The translations under genes and the position numbers were made by a program. From the NCBI RefSeq assembly GCF_007860135.1, contig NZ_SJPV01000001.1, positions 814,336 to 878,335 of the forward strand: a stretch of 64,000 nt of DNA, in the 5' to 3' direction. The notes beneath the pieces are model-generated. The model saw only the letters and a list, made by a program, of their open reading frames with translations, was not told the DNA's origin and did not search any database. The DNA is from Novipirellula artificiosorum (lineage in GTDB: Bacteria > Planctomycetota > Planctomycetia > Pirellulales > Pirellulaceae). Shown here piece by piece: positions 36,276 through 46,230 of this stretch; position 1 is the first letter of the stretch; each line of letters opens with the position of its first letter.

Positions 36276-37951
36276 CCGGCGACCGTCCCTCTGCCGAAGC
36301 GATGCCAACCGATCCGGCGAGCGATGACGAGAAAATCGCCGCCGTGTTGGCCCATCTGGCGGACGCGGTTTGCCGTGGTGAGATGGTGGATTTCGAGGCC
36401 GTTTGTCGGCAGCACCCCGAGCAAGCAACCGAGCTTCGGCGATTGTGGGGCGCGGTGCTCGTGACCGATACCGCCGGGGCGACGCGTGAAGAGCGGCCGT
36501 TGATCGGGTCCGATGATTCCTCGACGCGCTGGCGCAGCCTCGAACTTCCAACCCAGATCGGTGATTATGAACTCATCGAAGAAATCGGTCGTGGCGGCAT
36601 GGGCGTCGTGTTTCGGGCCCGCCAAATTAGCCTGAATCGCGAAGTCGCGGTGAAGATGATCCTCCGCGGGCGACTCGCCAGCGACGCGGACTTGCAGCGA
36701 TTCATGGATGAAGCGTCGGCGACGGCTCGACTCGAACACCCCGGGATCGTGCCCGTTTATGAGGTCGGCGATATCGACGGCCGACCGTTCTTCAGCATGA
36801 AGTACATTGCCGGCAAAACGCTCGCCCAGCTTGCGACCGATCGACCGATGAACCAGCGGGAAGCGGCACGGATCGTTTCCAACATCGCCAAAGCGATCGA
36901 TTTCGCGCACCAAGGCGGTGTGCTGCACCGCGACATCAAACCGAGCAACGTGCTGTTGGGGGTCGATGGATCTCCCATGATCACCGACTTCGGCCTGGCC
37001 AAACGCACCGAATCGCGAAACGAATTGACACGTAGCGGCATGCTGGTCGGCACGCCCGCTTACATGTCACCCGAACAAGCAGGCAACCGGCGGGATCTGA
37101 TTGCCGCAACCACGGACATCTATAGCCTCGGCTGCGTACTCTACTTCGCCCTTACCGGCCGTGCTCCCTTTGTCGCCGAAAATCCAATGGAATTGGTGAT
37201 GATGGTGATCGAGCAGGACCCGAGTCCACCGCGAGTGCTGCGGCCGAGCATCGATCGCGATCTGGAAATGATCGTGGTGCGATGCCTGCAAAAGCCGATC
37301 GACCTTCGCTACGAAACGGCTGCGGCCCTGGCGGAAGATCTAGATTCGTACTTAAAGGACGAACCGATCGCGGCGAGAAGTGGTCGTTTCGGCCAAGTCA
37401 TCGCACGGATGTTCCGCGAAACCCATCATGCTCCCGTACTCGAGAATTGGGGGTTGCTGTGGATGTGGCACTCCTTGGTGCTGCTGGTCGCCTGTTTATT
37501 CACGTGGCAACTCGATTACCATGGTGTCACCAACCGGATGGTCTACGAATCGGTTTGGATCATCGGCCTCGGGGCCTGGGCGACCGTGTTTTGGAAACTA
37601 CGTCAACGGATGGGACCCGTAACCTTTATCGAACGCCAAGTGGCACACGTCTGGGGCGCCAGCATGATGGCAATCGGGATGCTGTTTCCACTGGAGTGGT
37701 GGCTCGAAATGCCGCCGCTCAGTTTGTCGCCAATGTTAGGCGTGATCACCGCGATGGTCTTTCTGATCAAGGCGGGGATGCTCACCGGAGCGTTCTACTA
37801 TCAAGTCGCCGCGTTATTGCTGGCCTCGGTGCTGATGGCACTCTACCCGCCCTGGGCCCACTTGATTTTCGGCATCGTCGCAGCTGGCTCGTTCTTCATC
37901 CCCGGGTATCAATACGCCCGGCGAAGAAGAGTCAACCAATCGCTGCGATGA
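36272..37951 (+). CDS. Membrane Ser/Thr protein kinase paired with the ECF sigma factor
   Basis: 559 residues beginning at GTG 36272, four bases into the sigma stop. The kinase domain has the Gly loop IGRGGMGVVFRA, VAVKMIL, HRDIKPSNVLL, TDFGLAK and GTPAYMSPEQ, so all catalytic residues are in place. The C-terminal 190 residues hold several membrane helices (GLLWMWHSLVLLVACLFTW, SVWIIGLGAWATVFW, ASMMAIGMLF, MLGVITAMVFLIKAGMLTGA, LIFGIVAAGSFFI), an architecture unlike the single-pass kinase at 18313-21069. It probably receives a membrane signal and phosphorylates the sigma factor. Its stop and that of the convergent secDF are separated by three bases. Confidence 0.9.
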   Translation: MTGDRPSAEAMPTDPASDDEKIAAVLAHLADAVCRGEMVDFEAVCRQHPEQATELRRLWGAVLVTDTAGATREERPLIGSDDSSTRWRSLELPTQIGDYELIEEIGRGGMGVVFRARQISLNREVAVKMILRGRLASDADLQRFMDEASATARLEHPGIVPVYEVGDIDGRPFFSMKYIAGKTLAQLATDRPMNQREAARIVSNIAKAIDFAHQGGVLHRDIKPSNVLLGVDGSPMITDFGLAKRTESRNELTRSGMLVGTPAYMSPEQAGNRRDLIAATTDIYSLGCVLYFALTGRAPFVAENPMELVMMVIEQDPSPPRVLRPSIDRDLEMIVVRCLQKPIDLRYETAAALAEDLDSYLKDEPIAARSGRFGQVIARMFRETHHAPVLENWGLLWMWHSLVLLVACLFTWQLDYHGVTNRMVYESVWIIGLGAWATVFWKLRQRMGPVTFIERQVAHVWGASMMAIGMLFPLEWWLEMPPLSLSPMLGVITAMVFLIKAGMLTGAFYYQVAALLLASVLMALYPPWAHLIFGIVAAGSFFIPGYQYARRRRVNQSLR

Positions 37952-37954
37952 TGA

Positions 37955-40900
37955 CTACGCAGCCTTCGGTTGTTCGTTGCGTTCAATCAACCAAAGCAAC
38001 ACAGGGCTAGCAACGAAGATCGAACTGTACGTCCCGACCATCACGCCAATGACCAGCGAAAACGCGAACGCGTGAATCCCTTCGCCACCCAGTGCGTACA
38101 ACAGCACGACCACCAACAACGTCGTCAACGAAGTCAACAACGTTCGGCTGAGCGTTTGGTTGATGCTATGGTTGACCATCTCGCTGGTCAGCTTCGGGGC
38201 CTTGCCTTTCGTCTCACGAATTCGGTCAAAGACCACAATCGTATCATTGAGCGAGTAACCGATGATGGTCAGTAGCGCCGCCACGACCGTCAAACTGATC
38301 TTGAAAGGATCGATCAGCAAGAAGCCAAGCGCGTCGGCCAACCAGTAGCTGATCGCGATCGCGCCCAAAGTGATCAAGACATCGTGAACCAAGGCAACCA
38401 CCGCCGCCAGCCCGTACATGACGCGTTGGAACCGGAACCAAATGTAACCGATGATGCACAACAAACTGGCAAACAAAGCACCAAAGGCTCGACCGATCAT
38501 GTCACCCGCCACTTGGCCGCCAACGCTGCTACTGCTGATCCATACCGGATCGCTGCCGAGCGTCTGCTTCACCTGCTCCATGACCTTGTCCGCTTGCTGA
38601 TACTCCAGCGGCACCTTGACCTTCCATTTGCTAAAACCAAGCGACGACTCAGGACTCCAATCATCGACACCGTCGCCAAACGGAGTCAATTCGATGGAGC
38701 GATCGTTCAAGGGAACATTGACGGTCTCTGCCGCTTTCGTCAACGCTTCGACAAGCGTGCTCGCGTTGACCTTCGCTCCAGAGTCTTCGCCCTCAATACC
38801 AAGCTCGATCATGGACGTGCTAAACACCAATGTCTCGGCGGCGGACAGCTCACCGTTTTCGGAAGGGGCATCGGCCGCATCGCTTGTCGTCGCAGGGGCG
38901 AGTTGGGGCCGCATGACGGCCAACATGACCCCGTTTTCATCCGCCTCGGACCGTCGAATCCCGCGTGAGTTGAAGGAGGTATTCGGGTCCGCTGGGGTAA
39001 TATCGATTTTGTAGGTCACCAAATTGACCGAGTCGCTGGCGGCAAATGCCTTTGCTATAGCGGCCTTGAGCTGGTCTACTTTTTCAAACGACGAATCCAC
39101 TTTGTAAACCGTGTTGTCAGGGCTGGTGTCCATGCTGACGCCGTTGACGGTGTACTGGATCGCCTGCCCCTGGTCATCGACCATGGACGTACTGACGATT
39201 TGCCGAATCGTGTCCGTTTCGGTGGGTTGGTCAATTCGGAACTGCACCGAAGATCCTCCGGCAAAGTCAATGTCGAACATCGATTCACCACGAGCAAAAA
39301 TCGAAGCGACTCCAATCGCAACCAACAATCCTGACGCCGCCAAGGCAAGCTTGCCTTTGCCCATGAAGTCAAAATCCCCTTCGCCCGCAAGCAGGGAGCG
39401 AAGCGAATTGACACCGTCGGACATGCTGAGGGTCAAGAAGCCTTTACGCTCTGCAAGATCGAAGAACGTGCGAGACATGTAGATCGCCGTGAACATCGAG
39501 TAAACGATCCCAAGGATCAAGGTGACGGCGAATCCACGAATCTGGTCGGTCCCGATCGCATACAACACGATCGCGGTGATCAGCGTCGTCAAGTTTGCAT
39601 CGACAATCGTGACGGTGGCTTTCGCAAAGCCGTTCCGAATCGCCATCCGAGGCGCGGCTCCCTTCTTTAACTCTTCTCGAATCCGTTCAAAAATTAACAC
39701 GTTTGCGTCGACGGACATGCCGACCGTCAAGACCAAGCCTGCCAAGCCCGGCAACGTTAACGGTTGATTGATCAACACCATCGTGGCAAGGATCATCGCG
39801 AGGTTCAGAATCAGCGCGATGCAGGCGACGATACCTGCGAACCGATAGTAGTAAAGGATGAACAGCAACACGATCAGCAAGGACGAACCGATCGCAAACA
39901 CCCCTTTGTGAATCGTGTCCGCACCAAGCGTTGCATCGATTTGGTTTTCGGCAATCGGCTGGGGCGTCAGCGCCGCGGGCAATTGACCCGCCTTCAAAAT
40001 TTGCACCAACTGATCGACTTCTTCGCGAGTGAAGTTGCCGGTGATTCGGCCTTCCTTGCGAATCGGCTGCAGGATATTCGGAGCCGACAACAGCGCGTCG
40101 TCCAACACAATCCCCAGTTGGCGCTGGCGGGTTCCCACCGGTGCATTGTTCGTGGTCAAGGCAAAGAACTTCCCCGAACCGGAATCGGTCAAATTAAACG
40201 CAACCGCAGGGGCCCCTTTCTGGTCAAACGTGCTCGCAGCGAACGCCAAATCTTCCCCTTTGACGTCCAAATCGGGATCGATGATCATCAACGTTTCGAT
40301 GTTCTTCATCCCTTGGTCTTCAAGCCACTGAACGATCTTGAACTCACCATTCTCGCCACGCAGGTTCATCGGCAAATCGATCAGTTGGCCGGTCCGCGGA
40401 TTGCGAACGATGGCATCGCCTACGTTGACTCGAAGCGGCCGGATGCCGTTGGTTTCGTTTTCTTCCCGGTCCACACGGACCCAAATTCCCGTGATTCGCC
40501 CGTCGACATCTTTGACATAGGAACGCACCCGATCGGCCTGAGCCGTCGATTCGGACTGTTCCGTGGCCAAGTCAATCATGCGTTGATGGTCGGCGCGGTT
40601 CGCAAGAATCGCGAAACGCAAAATCCCGGCCGTGTCGATCACCCCCTTGATGCGATCGACTTCACGCTGATCCACCTCGGGAACAATGATTTCAATCTGG
40701 CTTTCGCCATACGGGCGAATGACGATTTCCTGAGTACCACTCGGATTGATCCGTCGCGAAAGGGGCTCGATCAAATCTTCCGAAATGATCCGTTGACTGT
40801 TGACGCCATCCCCCGAAATGTTCTTACTCGAATCGATTTCGTAGACGAGAATCGTTCCCCCGCGTAGGTCAACGCCTAGACCCGGCAACTTGTTGAGCAG

Positions 40901-41164
40901 CACCACGGCGCTGGCGATGACGGCTAACAAGATGAAGCCAAATCGCGTGCCATAACTTGGCATTTTGAACGTTTTGGCGAGGAATCCGCCGAGCACAAAG
41001 GGCAGCACCAAAACGGCAAACGCAATCGCGATCGCTCCGTACTGCTGCCAGGAGATACCGCTGGTGACGCTTGAAGCCACCTCGCTGGTTTGGGCAAGAA
41101 CCATGAAGCCATCGATCGCCTGAGGCAGGCTTTGGAGGGTTTGAGGAATAAAGGAGCAGTCCAT
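37955..41164 (-). CDS. secDF: Fused preprotein translocase subunit SecDF
   Basis: 1069 residues joining SecD and SecF in one chain; the complex uses the proton gradient to pull exported proteins across the membrane. The SecD half has GVDLRGGTILVYEI, the large periplasmic P1 domain, and VGMSVDANVLIFERIREELK with the conserved Asp of helix 4. The SecF half begins near FDIDFAGGSSVQFRIDQP and has NDTIVVFDRIRETKG and SLTTLLVVVLLYALGG. An insertion between the halves includes low-complexity ASDAADAPSENGE. An N-terminal extra helix (AIAIAFAVLVLPFVLGG) precedes the first SecD helix. It lies just downstream of yajC, the usual partner. Confidence 0.95.
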   Translation of the reverse strand: MDCSFIPQTLQSLPQAIDGFMVLAQTSEVASSVTSGISWQQYGAIAIAFAVLVLPFVLGGFLAKTFKMPSYGTRFGFILLAVIASAVVLLNKLPGLGVDLRGGTILVYEIDSSKNISGDGVNSQRIISEDLIEPLSRRINPSGTQEIVIRPYGESQIEIIVPEVDQREVDRIKGVIDTAGILRFAILANRADHQRMIDLATEQSESTAQADRVRSYVKDVDGRITGIWVRVDREENETNGIRPLRVNVGDAIVRNPRTGQLIDLPMNLRGENGEFKIVQWLEDQGMKNIETLMIIDPDLDVKGEDLAFAASTFDQKGAPAVAFNLTDSGSGKFFALTTNNAPVGTRQRQLGIVLDDALLSAPNILQPIRKEGRITGNFTREEVDQLVQILKAGQLPAALTPQPIAENQIDATLGADTIHKGVFAIGSSLLIVLLFILYYYRFAGIVACIALILNLAMILATMVLINQPLTLPGLAGLVLTVGMSVDANVLIFERIREELKKGAAPRMAIRNGFAKATVTIVDANLTTLITAIVLYAIGTDQIRGFAVTLILGIVYSMFTAIYMSRTFFDLAERKGFLTLSMSDGVNSLRSLLAGEGDFDFMGKGKLALAASGLLVAIGVASIFARGESMFDIDFAGGSSVQFRIDQPTETDTIRQIVSTSMVDDQGQAIQYTVNGVSMDTSPDNTVYKVDSSFEKVDQLKAAIAKAFAASDSVNLVTYKIDITPADPNTSFNSRGIRRSEADENGVMLAVMRPQLAPATTSDAADAPSENGELSAAETLVFSTSMIELGIEGEDSGAKVNASTLVEALTKAAETVNVPLNDRSIELTPFGDGVDDWSPESSLGFSKWKVKVPLEYQQADKVMEQVKQTLGSDPVWISSSSVGGQVAGDMIGRAFGALFASLLCIIGYIWFRFQRVMYGLAAVVALVHDVLITLGAIAISYWLADALGFLLIDPFKISLTVVAALLTIIGYSLNDTIVVFDRIRETKGKAPKLTSEMVNHSINQTLSRTLLTSLTTLLVVVLLYALGGEGIHAFAFSLVIGVMVGTYSSIFVASPVLLWLIERNEQPKAA

Positions 41165-41191
41165 CGTTTGTTTCTGCTGGTCAGGAGGAAA

Positions 41192-41668
41192 TTAGTTCTT
41201 CGTCGAGGAATCCGCGTCCTTGCGGTCTGATTCCTTCGGATCTTTGACGACCGTCGAGATCGCCGTTCGATTGATTTTCAGTCTCGTGTTGCCGCTTTCG
41301 TCCACCCGAATGGTCACGACGTCGCTGTCAGGCGAAATCGAGACCACGGTGCCGTGGATTCCGCCCACGGTGACGATGCGGTCGTTTTTCTTCAAGGATG
41401 CCATCAACTTCGCTTCTTCGGCCTTGCGGCGTCGCTCGGGGGCGAGCAGCATCGTGTAGAAGAAAAAAATGATGACAATGATCGGCAATAGCGGATTGGC
41501 GAATAGTTTTTCGACAAACGTCAGCTCTTGGGCAGGCGCAGCCGCCTCCTGAGCCAACACGTTCGTGAGCAGGTAACCCAGCTCAACGCTGGGGGAGACA
41601 ATCCGAGAAAATGCTTCGGCAATCAAAAATTCTGTGCCTTGCGTACTAGGCGTTTCGTTGCAACCCAT
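41192..41668 (-). CDS. yajC: Preprotein translocase accessory subunit YajC
   Basis: 158 residues. One membrane helix (LPIIVIIFFFYTMLLAPERRRK) is followed by the soluble YajC domain LKKNDRIVTVGGIHGTVVSI and a charged tail. YajC binds SecDF and assists export. Compared with the common 90-110 residues it has about 45 extra N-terminal residues; a later start may be used, but no internal ATG lies before the membrane helix. It is 27 bases upstream of secDF in the same operon. No tgt or queA gene is adjacent, unlike many genomes. Confidence 0.92.
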   Translation of the reverse strand: MGCNETPSTQGTEFLIAEAFSRIVSPSVELGYLLTNVLAQEAAAPAQELTFVEKLFANPLLPIIVIIFFFYTMLLAPERRRKAEEAKLMASLKKNDRIVTVGGIHGTVVSISPDSDVVTIRVDESGNTRLKINRTAISTVVKDPKESDRKDADSSTKN

Positions 41669-41833
41669 GCCGGCACAACATCAGGACGGAGCCCACTTTA
41701 GGGCGCACCGGCGAATGGGGCATGATATGGAAGCGAAAAAAACGTCACAAGCCCAGCATCTTGACTTCCGAGCGGTTATCGTCGTTTATTGCCGGTTATT
41801 GATCGAAACCGATCCACGAAACGAGCTCGCTCT

Positions 41834-42970
41834 ATGGAATCATCGCCGCTCGAACCCTTGATGTTGCCCAAATGGCCTCCGCAATCGGCTGAAATCGAAT
41901 CCGCAGCCCTCGAATGCCTGAAAACCGGTGACTGGGGACGATATGACAGCAACGCCAAGCGAGAACTGATGGATCAGCTCTGCAACGCCTTTGCCGCAGA
42001 ACATGTTCGACTTTGCTGTAGCGGCACCGCCGCAATCGAACTTTGTCTCCGCGCCGCCGGTGTCGGGCGTGGCGACGAGGTGATCATATCGGCATTCGAT
42101 TACCCGGGAAATCTCCGCTCGGTCGAACTGCTGGGGGCTCGCCCCGTGCTGGTCAATGCGTCCAAAACGAATTTCGGCCCCGATTTGGAATCGGTTTCCC
42201 TCGTCGCTCATGATCGGGCCACAAACAGTGCCGTCCGCGCCGTGATCGCGTCGCATCTGTACGGTCACGCCAGCGAGATGGAGCATTTGAGACAAATCTG
42301 CGACGATCGGAACTGGACCCTGATCGAAGATGTTTGCCAGTGCCCAGGGATGGTCTACCCCAACCAAGCGGGGGATCCGGTGATCGCCAGCGCCTATGGC
42401 CACATCGCGACACTCAGCTTCGGAGGCAGCAAACCGCTTACCGCAGGCAACGGAGGAGCCATTCTGACCAGCGACCCACGATTGGCCGCTCGGCTAGCCT
42501 CCCTCGTCGACCGACCGAGCGACGCGTTTCCACTCAGCCCATTGCAAGCCGCGGTCCTAATCCCACAGATCAACCGGCTAATAGAAACTAATGTACACCG
42601 CCAGCGAGTGGCGCTTCGGATTGATGTCGAACTCAGACGGCGGGGGACCCCGATTCAGTGCCTGATCGAATCTGCCAGCGAGATCGAGCCCACGTATTAC
42701 AAATTGGCGATGCTTGCCTCGTCTCGGTCCGACCGCGACGAGATCGTTCGCCGAGCGCATCAACAGGGAATGCCGATTGGCGAAAGCTTTCGCTCGATGT
42801 CCAAGGTCAGCGAGCGGCGTTGCCGCAAACCGGTACCGCTCGATCAGGCAGACGATTATTCGGATCGGCTCTGCCTGCTTGATCATCGGGCACTATTGAT
42901 CGAGGAGGATCTCGTTCCACGGTTGGTGGACCGAATTGTGGCGGTCGTGGCAACATCAGTCGGGGATTAA
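41834..42970 (+). CDS. DegT/DnrJ/EryC1/StrS-family PLP aminotransferase
   Basis: 378 residues from ATG 41834; a TTG 15 codons upstream is possible. The fold type I PLP enzymes of this family transaminate keto-sugars. LCCSGTAAIELCLRAAGVGRGDEV is the cofactor phosphate region, IASHLYGHASEM the substrate loop, LIEDVCQCPG the Asp pair that touches the pyridine, and LSFGGSKPLTAGNGG the Schiff-base Lys200. The family often serves nucleotide-sugar or glycan synthesis. No neighbouring sugar-modification gene is present, so the role is open. Convergence with nothing nearby; the next gene is 163 bases downstream on the same strand. Confidence 0.88.
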   Translation: MESSPLEPLMLPKWPPQSAEIESAALECLKTGDWGRYDSNAKRELMDQLCNAFAAEHVRLCCSGTAAIELCLRAAGVGRGDEVIISAFDYPGNLRSVELLGARPVLVNASKTNFGPDLESVSLVAHDRATNSAVRAVIASHLYGHASEMEHLRQICDDRNWTLIEDVCQCPGMVYPNQAGDPVIASAYGHIATLSFGGSKPLTAGNGGAILTSDPRLAARLASLVDRPSDAFPLSPLQAAVLIPQINRLIETNVHRQRVALRIDVELRRRGTPIQCLIESASEIEPTYYKLAMLASSRSDRDEIVRRAHQQGMPIGESFRSMSKVSERRCRKPVPLDQADDYSDRLCLLDHRALLIEEDLVPRLVDRIVAVVATSVGD

Positions 42971-43133
42971 TGGAACCTGCCCCGTTCAAAGTGTCGCAGG
43001 GAAGTCACAAAAATCGCGGAAGGTCTTCACGACAACGCGATCGATGATTAAAACTGCGTACTTGTGAAGCCTCACCTCTATCCAGGTTGCCCTGCTATTG
43101 GGCTGCCGAATTCGAAGAGCTGGATACCCCCCA

Positions 43134-43670
43134 ATGTTCTACCTGCTGATTTTGACCGTCGCTGCAAGTCGTTTTCTTCCTCATCCGCCGAATGTTGCCT
43201 GCGTCGCTGCCCTCGGCTTATTCGCGGGATGTTACATGCAGGGTCGACGAGCCTATTTGGTGCCGTTGGCGGTCATGCTATTGAGCGATCTTGCCGGCCA
43301 GATGCTGGGGATCCCTGGCCTGGGGTTCTACAACATGGTGACGATGTCGCTGGTCTACGCCGGTCTACTTGCCGCGGTGCCCATTGGACGCAAATTGGCA
43401 GGCTCGACCAACAAAAGCATGCTTTGGAAGGCTCCCTCCGCTTCCTTGCTGGCCACCACCCTATTCTTTCTGCTAAGCAACTTTGGCGTTTGGCTCGGAG
43501 GCTGGTATTCGCTGTCGGTCGCAGGTCTGGTCGCCTGCTACGTGAATGCGATTCCCTTTTACGGCCTCAGTGCTGCGGGGGACTTGTTCTTCACCGTTGC
43601 CTTGTTTGGCACCTATGAACTTTCGCGCCAGTGGAATGTCGCGAGCCTGCTTCGCCCCGCAACGGCTTAA
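43134..43670 (+). CDS. Small integral membrane protein, DUF6580-like
   Basis: 178 residues from ATG 43134. Five or so hydrophobic segments (FYLLILTVAASRFLP, VACVAALGLFAGCYM, LVPLAVMLLSDLAG, YNMVTMSLVYAGLLAAVPIG, LLATTLFFLLSNFGVWLGGW, DLFFTVALFGTYEL). The opening RFLPHPPNVACVAALGLFAG matches the hallmark of the DUF6580 family, whose members resemble substrate-binding parts of vitamin transporters. This is recognition from memory. The 163 bases upstream (42971-43133) show no riboswitch I can recognise; I looked for B12 and thiamine boxes. Confidence 0.72.
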   Translation: MFYLLILTVAASRFLPHPPNVACVAALGLFAGCYMQGRRAYLVPLAVMLLSDLAGQMLGIPGLGFYNMVTMSLVYAGLLAAVPIGRKLAGSTNKSMLWKAPSASLLATTLFFLLSNFGVWLGGWYSLSVAGLVACYVNAIPFYGLSAAGDLFFTVALFGTYELSRQWNVASLLRPATA

Positions 43671-44005
43671 TCGACGGGCGTTCAGCTGCAGGTCACACGA
43701 TTCGAAGTGTACTGGTTTTTGTCAGAGCTCACCTGTTCGGTGCTGCGACGGAGCAGACGCGTGAACTCCTAACACCGAGCGCACCCCTTGCGTTGTGCTC
43801 GATTGCCCAATCGTCAAAGTCATGCTTAACTTTGCGGGCTGTGTCGATTGCTCTCAATTCGCAGCCTCAATTCGTCTTCCGATCGTTCTAGATGTATCGA
43901 CCAAACGGCCGATACCGCAAGTACCGCCGATGATCTTTCGCGCGATCAGCCACCCTGTGTGGATGACGAAAGACGGCATGGCGACACTTGCAATCGATCA
44001 CAGTC
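43671..44005. other. Intergenic region upstream of the TolC-family gene
   Basis: 335 bases without a convincing gene. All frames are short or interrupted, and no clear promoter boxes or terminator can be named by eye. It should carry the promoter of the following outer-membrane gene. Confidence 0.4.
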
Positions 44006-46069
44006 ATGCGACGAATGTTAAACGCAGCACCCCCCGCAACAAGTCGGCGCCGTGGCTTTTCTCTTCGTGCGACACGCCGAGCCTGCCTGCTTGCCGCCCT
44101 GATCAGCACGACGGGCTGTGGAGTCTTTGACCACATCAAACCGGGGCCCCACGATACCGTCGAGTCGTATCATGATGATTACGCGATGCGGATCGAATAC
44201 CCCGAAGTCCACACCTGTTCAACGGCACCGTCCCAGGCGGCCCAGCAGACGACCGAACCGTTGTCGCTCGAAGACCCGTCAAAAATCCCCGCACTGGAAA
44301 TGTCGCTCGACGAAGCGATCCAATTGGCGGTCCAACAAAGTTCCGTGCTGCGTTCCATCGGCGGCACCTTGGTGACCAACCCACAAACGGCGACCACCGT
44401 TTATGAACCAGCACTCGCGCACGCCAATCCGTTTTCAGGGACCGAAGCGGCTTTGTCCGCGTTTGACGCGCAGTGGACACAGCAACTGTTTTGGAACACC
44501 GTCGATCAGCCTCAGAACGTCAATTTTGATGGTGGGTTCGCCGGCCAATTCACACCTCGTGTTGCGCAGCAGACCCAAGCGACCTTCAACAGCGGACTCA
44601 CCAAACAAACCGCACAAGGTGCCAGCTTCGCATTGCGTCATGTCATCAATTACGCATACAGCAACAATCCCCTTCGACGATTTCCAAGCGATTACGGCGG
44701 ATACATCGAAGCCGAATGGCGCCAACCCTTACTGCAAGGTTCCGGTACAACCTACAACCGGATTGCAGGGCCCAATTCCGGGATCGGTCAATACAACGGC
44801 GTCTTGATCGCTCGAGTGAATGAAGATGTTGCACTGGCGGATTTTGAGCAAGCCGTCGTGACCCTCGTCTCCGATGTCGAAACCGCCTATTGGGATTTGG
44901 TCGTCGCGTATCGGATTCTTGAAGCCAACGTCAAAGGTCGTGATGCAGCACTGCAAACCTTCCAGTACCAACAAGTTCGACTCGAAGCTGGGGCGGGACG
45001 TAGCGATGAAGAAGCTCAAGCTCAATCGCAATACTTCCAATTCCGAGCAGCCGTTGAACAATCGCTCGGCGGGACATCCGGGCTTTATACTGCCGAACAG
45101 ACTCTTCGCTATCTGATTGGATTACCGGCCACCGACGGCCGATTGATCAAACCAACCACCAAACCAACGGATGTCAAGGTGGTGTTTGATTGGGAGAGTG
45201 CCCTTGGCCAAGCGTTGACACGCCGAGTCGAGGTCCGTCGCCAGCGATTCAATTTGCAGCGTCGTGAAATGGAATTGACCGCTGCTCGCTTGAACCGCCG
45301 GCCCCTGCTCGACTTCCTCGGCAAATATCGGTGGCGTGGCCTCGGGGATGATCTGATTGGCGGCGGCGACAACGGCCAATTGGATAATTTGTACGACAGC
45401 ATCACCAGTGGCGACTACCAAGAATGGCAAGCGGGCGTCGAATTCACCATGCCAGTTGGGCTGCGACAAGCGAGCGTTGCCTACGCTCACGCCAAGCTGA
45501 ACTTGCAACGTGAGCGAGCCATTTTGGCGGAAACCGAATTGAGGGTCAGCCACGACCTCTCCGCTGCGGCACGCCAAATCACCTTAGCTCAGCAGTTGCT
45601 GGAAACCAATTACGATCGCTATCAATCCGACTTACGACAAGTCGATGTCTTGCGAAGACGCTACACCGACGGAACCGACAACATCAACTTCCTGCTGCAA
45701 GCACAACGTCAAGTCGTGATCAGCGAATCGTCTTTCTATCGTGCCTTAACCGATTACAACTTAGCCATTCGCGACTTCCATCGGCAAAAGGGCTCGCTAT
45801 TGGCATACAACCAAGTCCAACTTGCTGAGGGCCAATGGGCTGCGGGTGCCTACCGCGATGCCTATGAAGTCGGCCGCTGTTTGACGCCACGTCTTCAACC
45901 GCAGGAAACCTGTGTTCCGAGACCGCTCACTCGCGGCCCGTTTGATCCATCGACTCCGCAACCGACCTCCGTTCCGCAAGGCATGCCCTATGTTCCAGAC
46001 TCCATGCCGGCGGGCGACGAAGTCCTTCAAACGATGATGATCGATGAGAGCGAAACCACTTTGAAATAA
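44006..46069 (+). CDS. TolC-family outer membrane efflux lipoprotein
   Basis: 687 residues from ATG 44006. The signal ends at an apparent lipobox LISTTGC. The mature protein has two TolC-like repeats with long helices: MSLDEAIQLAVQQSSVLRSI, then VTLVSDVETAYWDLVVAYRI with AALQTFQYQQVRLEAGAGRSD, and in the second half ETELRVSHDLSAAARQITLAQ and LRRRYTDGTDNINFLLQAQRQV. Such proteins form trimeric outer-membrane channels of tripartite exporters or type I secretion systems. The C-terminal tail is Pro/Thr-rich (PSTPQPTSVPQGMP). No inner-membrane pump or adaptor gene is beside it, so the partner must be encoded elsewhere. Confidence 0.88.
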   Translation: MRRMLNAAPPATSRRRGFSLRATRRACLLAALISTTGCGVFDHIKPGPHDTVESYHDDYAMRIEYPEVHTCSTAPSQAAQQTTEPLSLEDPSKIPALEMSLDEAIQLAVQQSSVLRSIGGTLVTNPQTATTVYEPALAHANPFSGTEAALSAFDAQWTQQLFWNTVDQPQNVNFDGGFAGQFTPRVAQQTQATFNSGLTKQTAQGASFALRHVINYAYSNNPLRRFPSDYGGYIEAEWRQPLLQGSGTTYNRIAGPNSGIGQYNGVLIARVNEDVALADFEQAVVTLVSDVETAYWDLVVAYRILEANVKGRDAALQTFQYQQVRLEAGAGRSDEEAQAQSQYFQFRAAVEQSLGGTSGLYTAEQTLRYLIGLPATDGRLIKPTTKPTDVKVVFDWESALGQALTRRVEVRRQRFNLQRREMELTAARLNRRPLLDFLGKYRWRGLGDDLIGGGDNGQLDNLYDSITSGDYQEWQAGVEFTMPVGLRQASVAYAHAKLNLQRERAILAETELRVSHDLSAAARQITLAQQLLETNYDRYQSDLRQVDVLRRRYTDGTDNINFLLQAQRQVVISESSFYRALTDYNLAIRDFHRQKGSLLAYNQVQLAEGQWAAGAYRDAYEVGRCLTPRLQPQETCVPRPLTRGPFDPSTPQPTSVPQGMPYVPDSMPAGDEVLQTMMIDESETTLK

Positions 46070-46230
46070 CTTTCACAAGCTGATTTGCGCAATCTTTCAC
46101 AAGCAGAAACCCCAAAACGTGTTTGACTCTGTGTCAAATAACTTTAAGGTGAGTTGAACCGTGCAAGGGAATGCATGGACTTGCTCAATGGCAGGAAGCC
46201 CTTCCTCCTCTTGTGAACAAAGAGTTCTGT

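Noticed and set aside
39764..40867. A 367-codon + strand frame opposite secDF.
   Set aside because: Antisense to the SecD domain, composition only (Arg/Gln/Asp-rich), no start signal.
42971..43133. Riboswitch upstream of the DUF6580-like membrane protein considered.
   Set aside because: No B12-box, thiamine box or other conserved core could be matched by eye.
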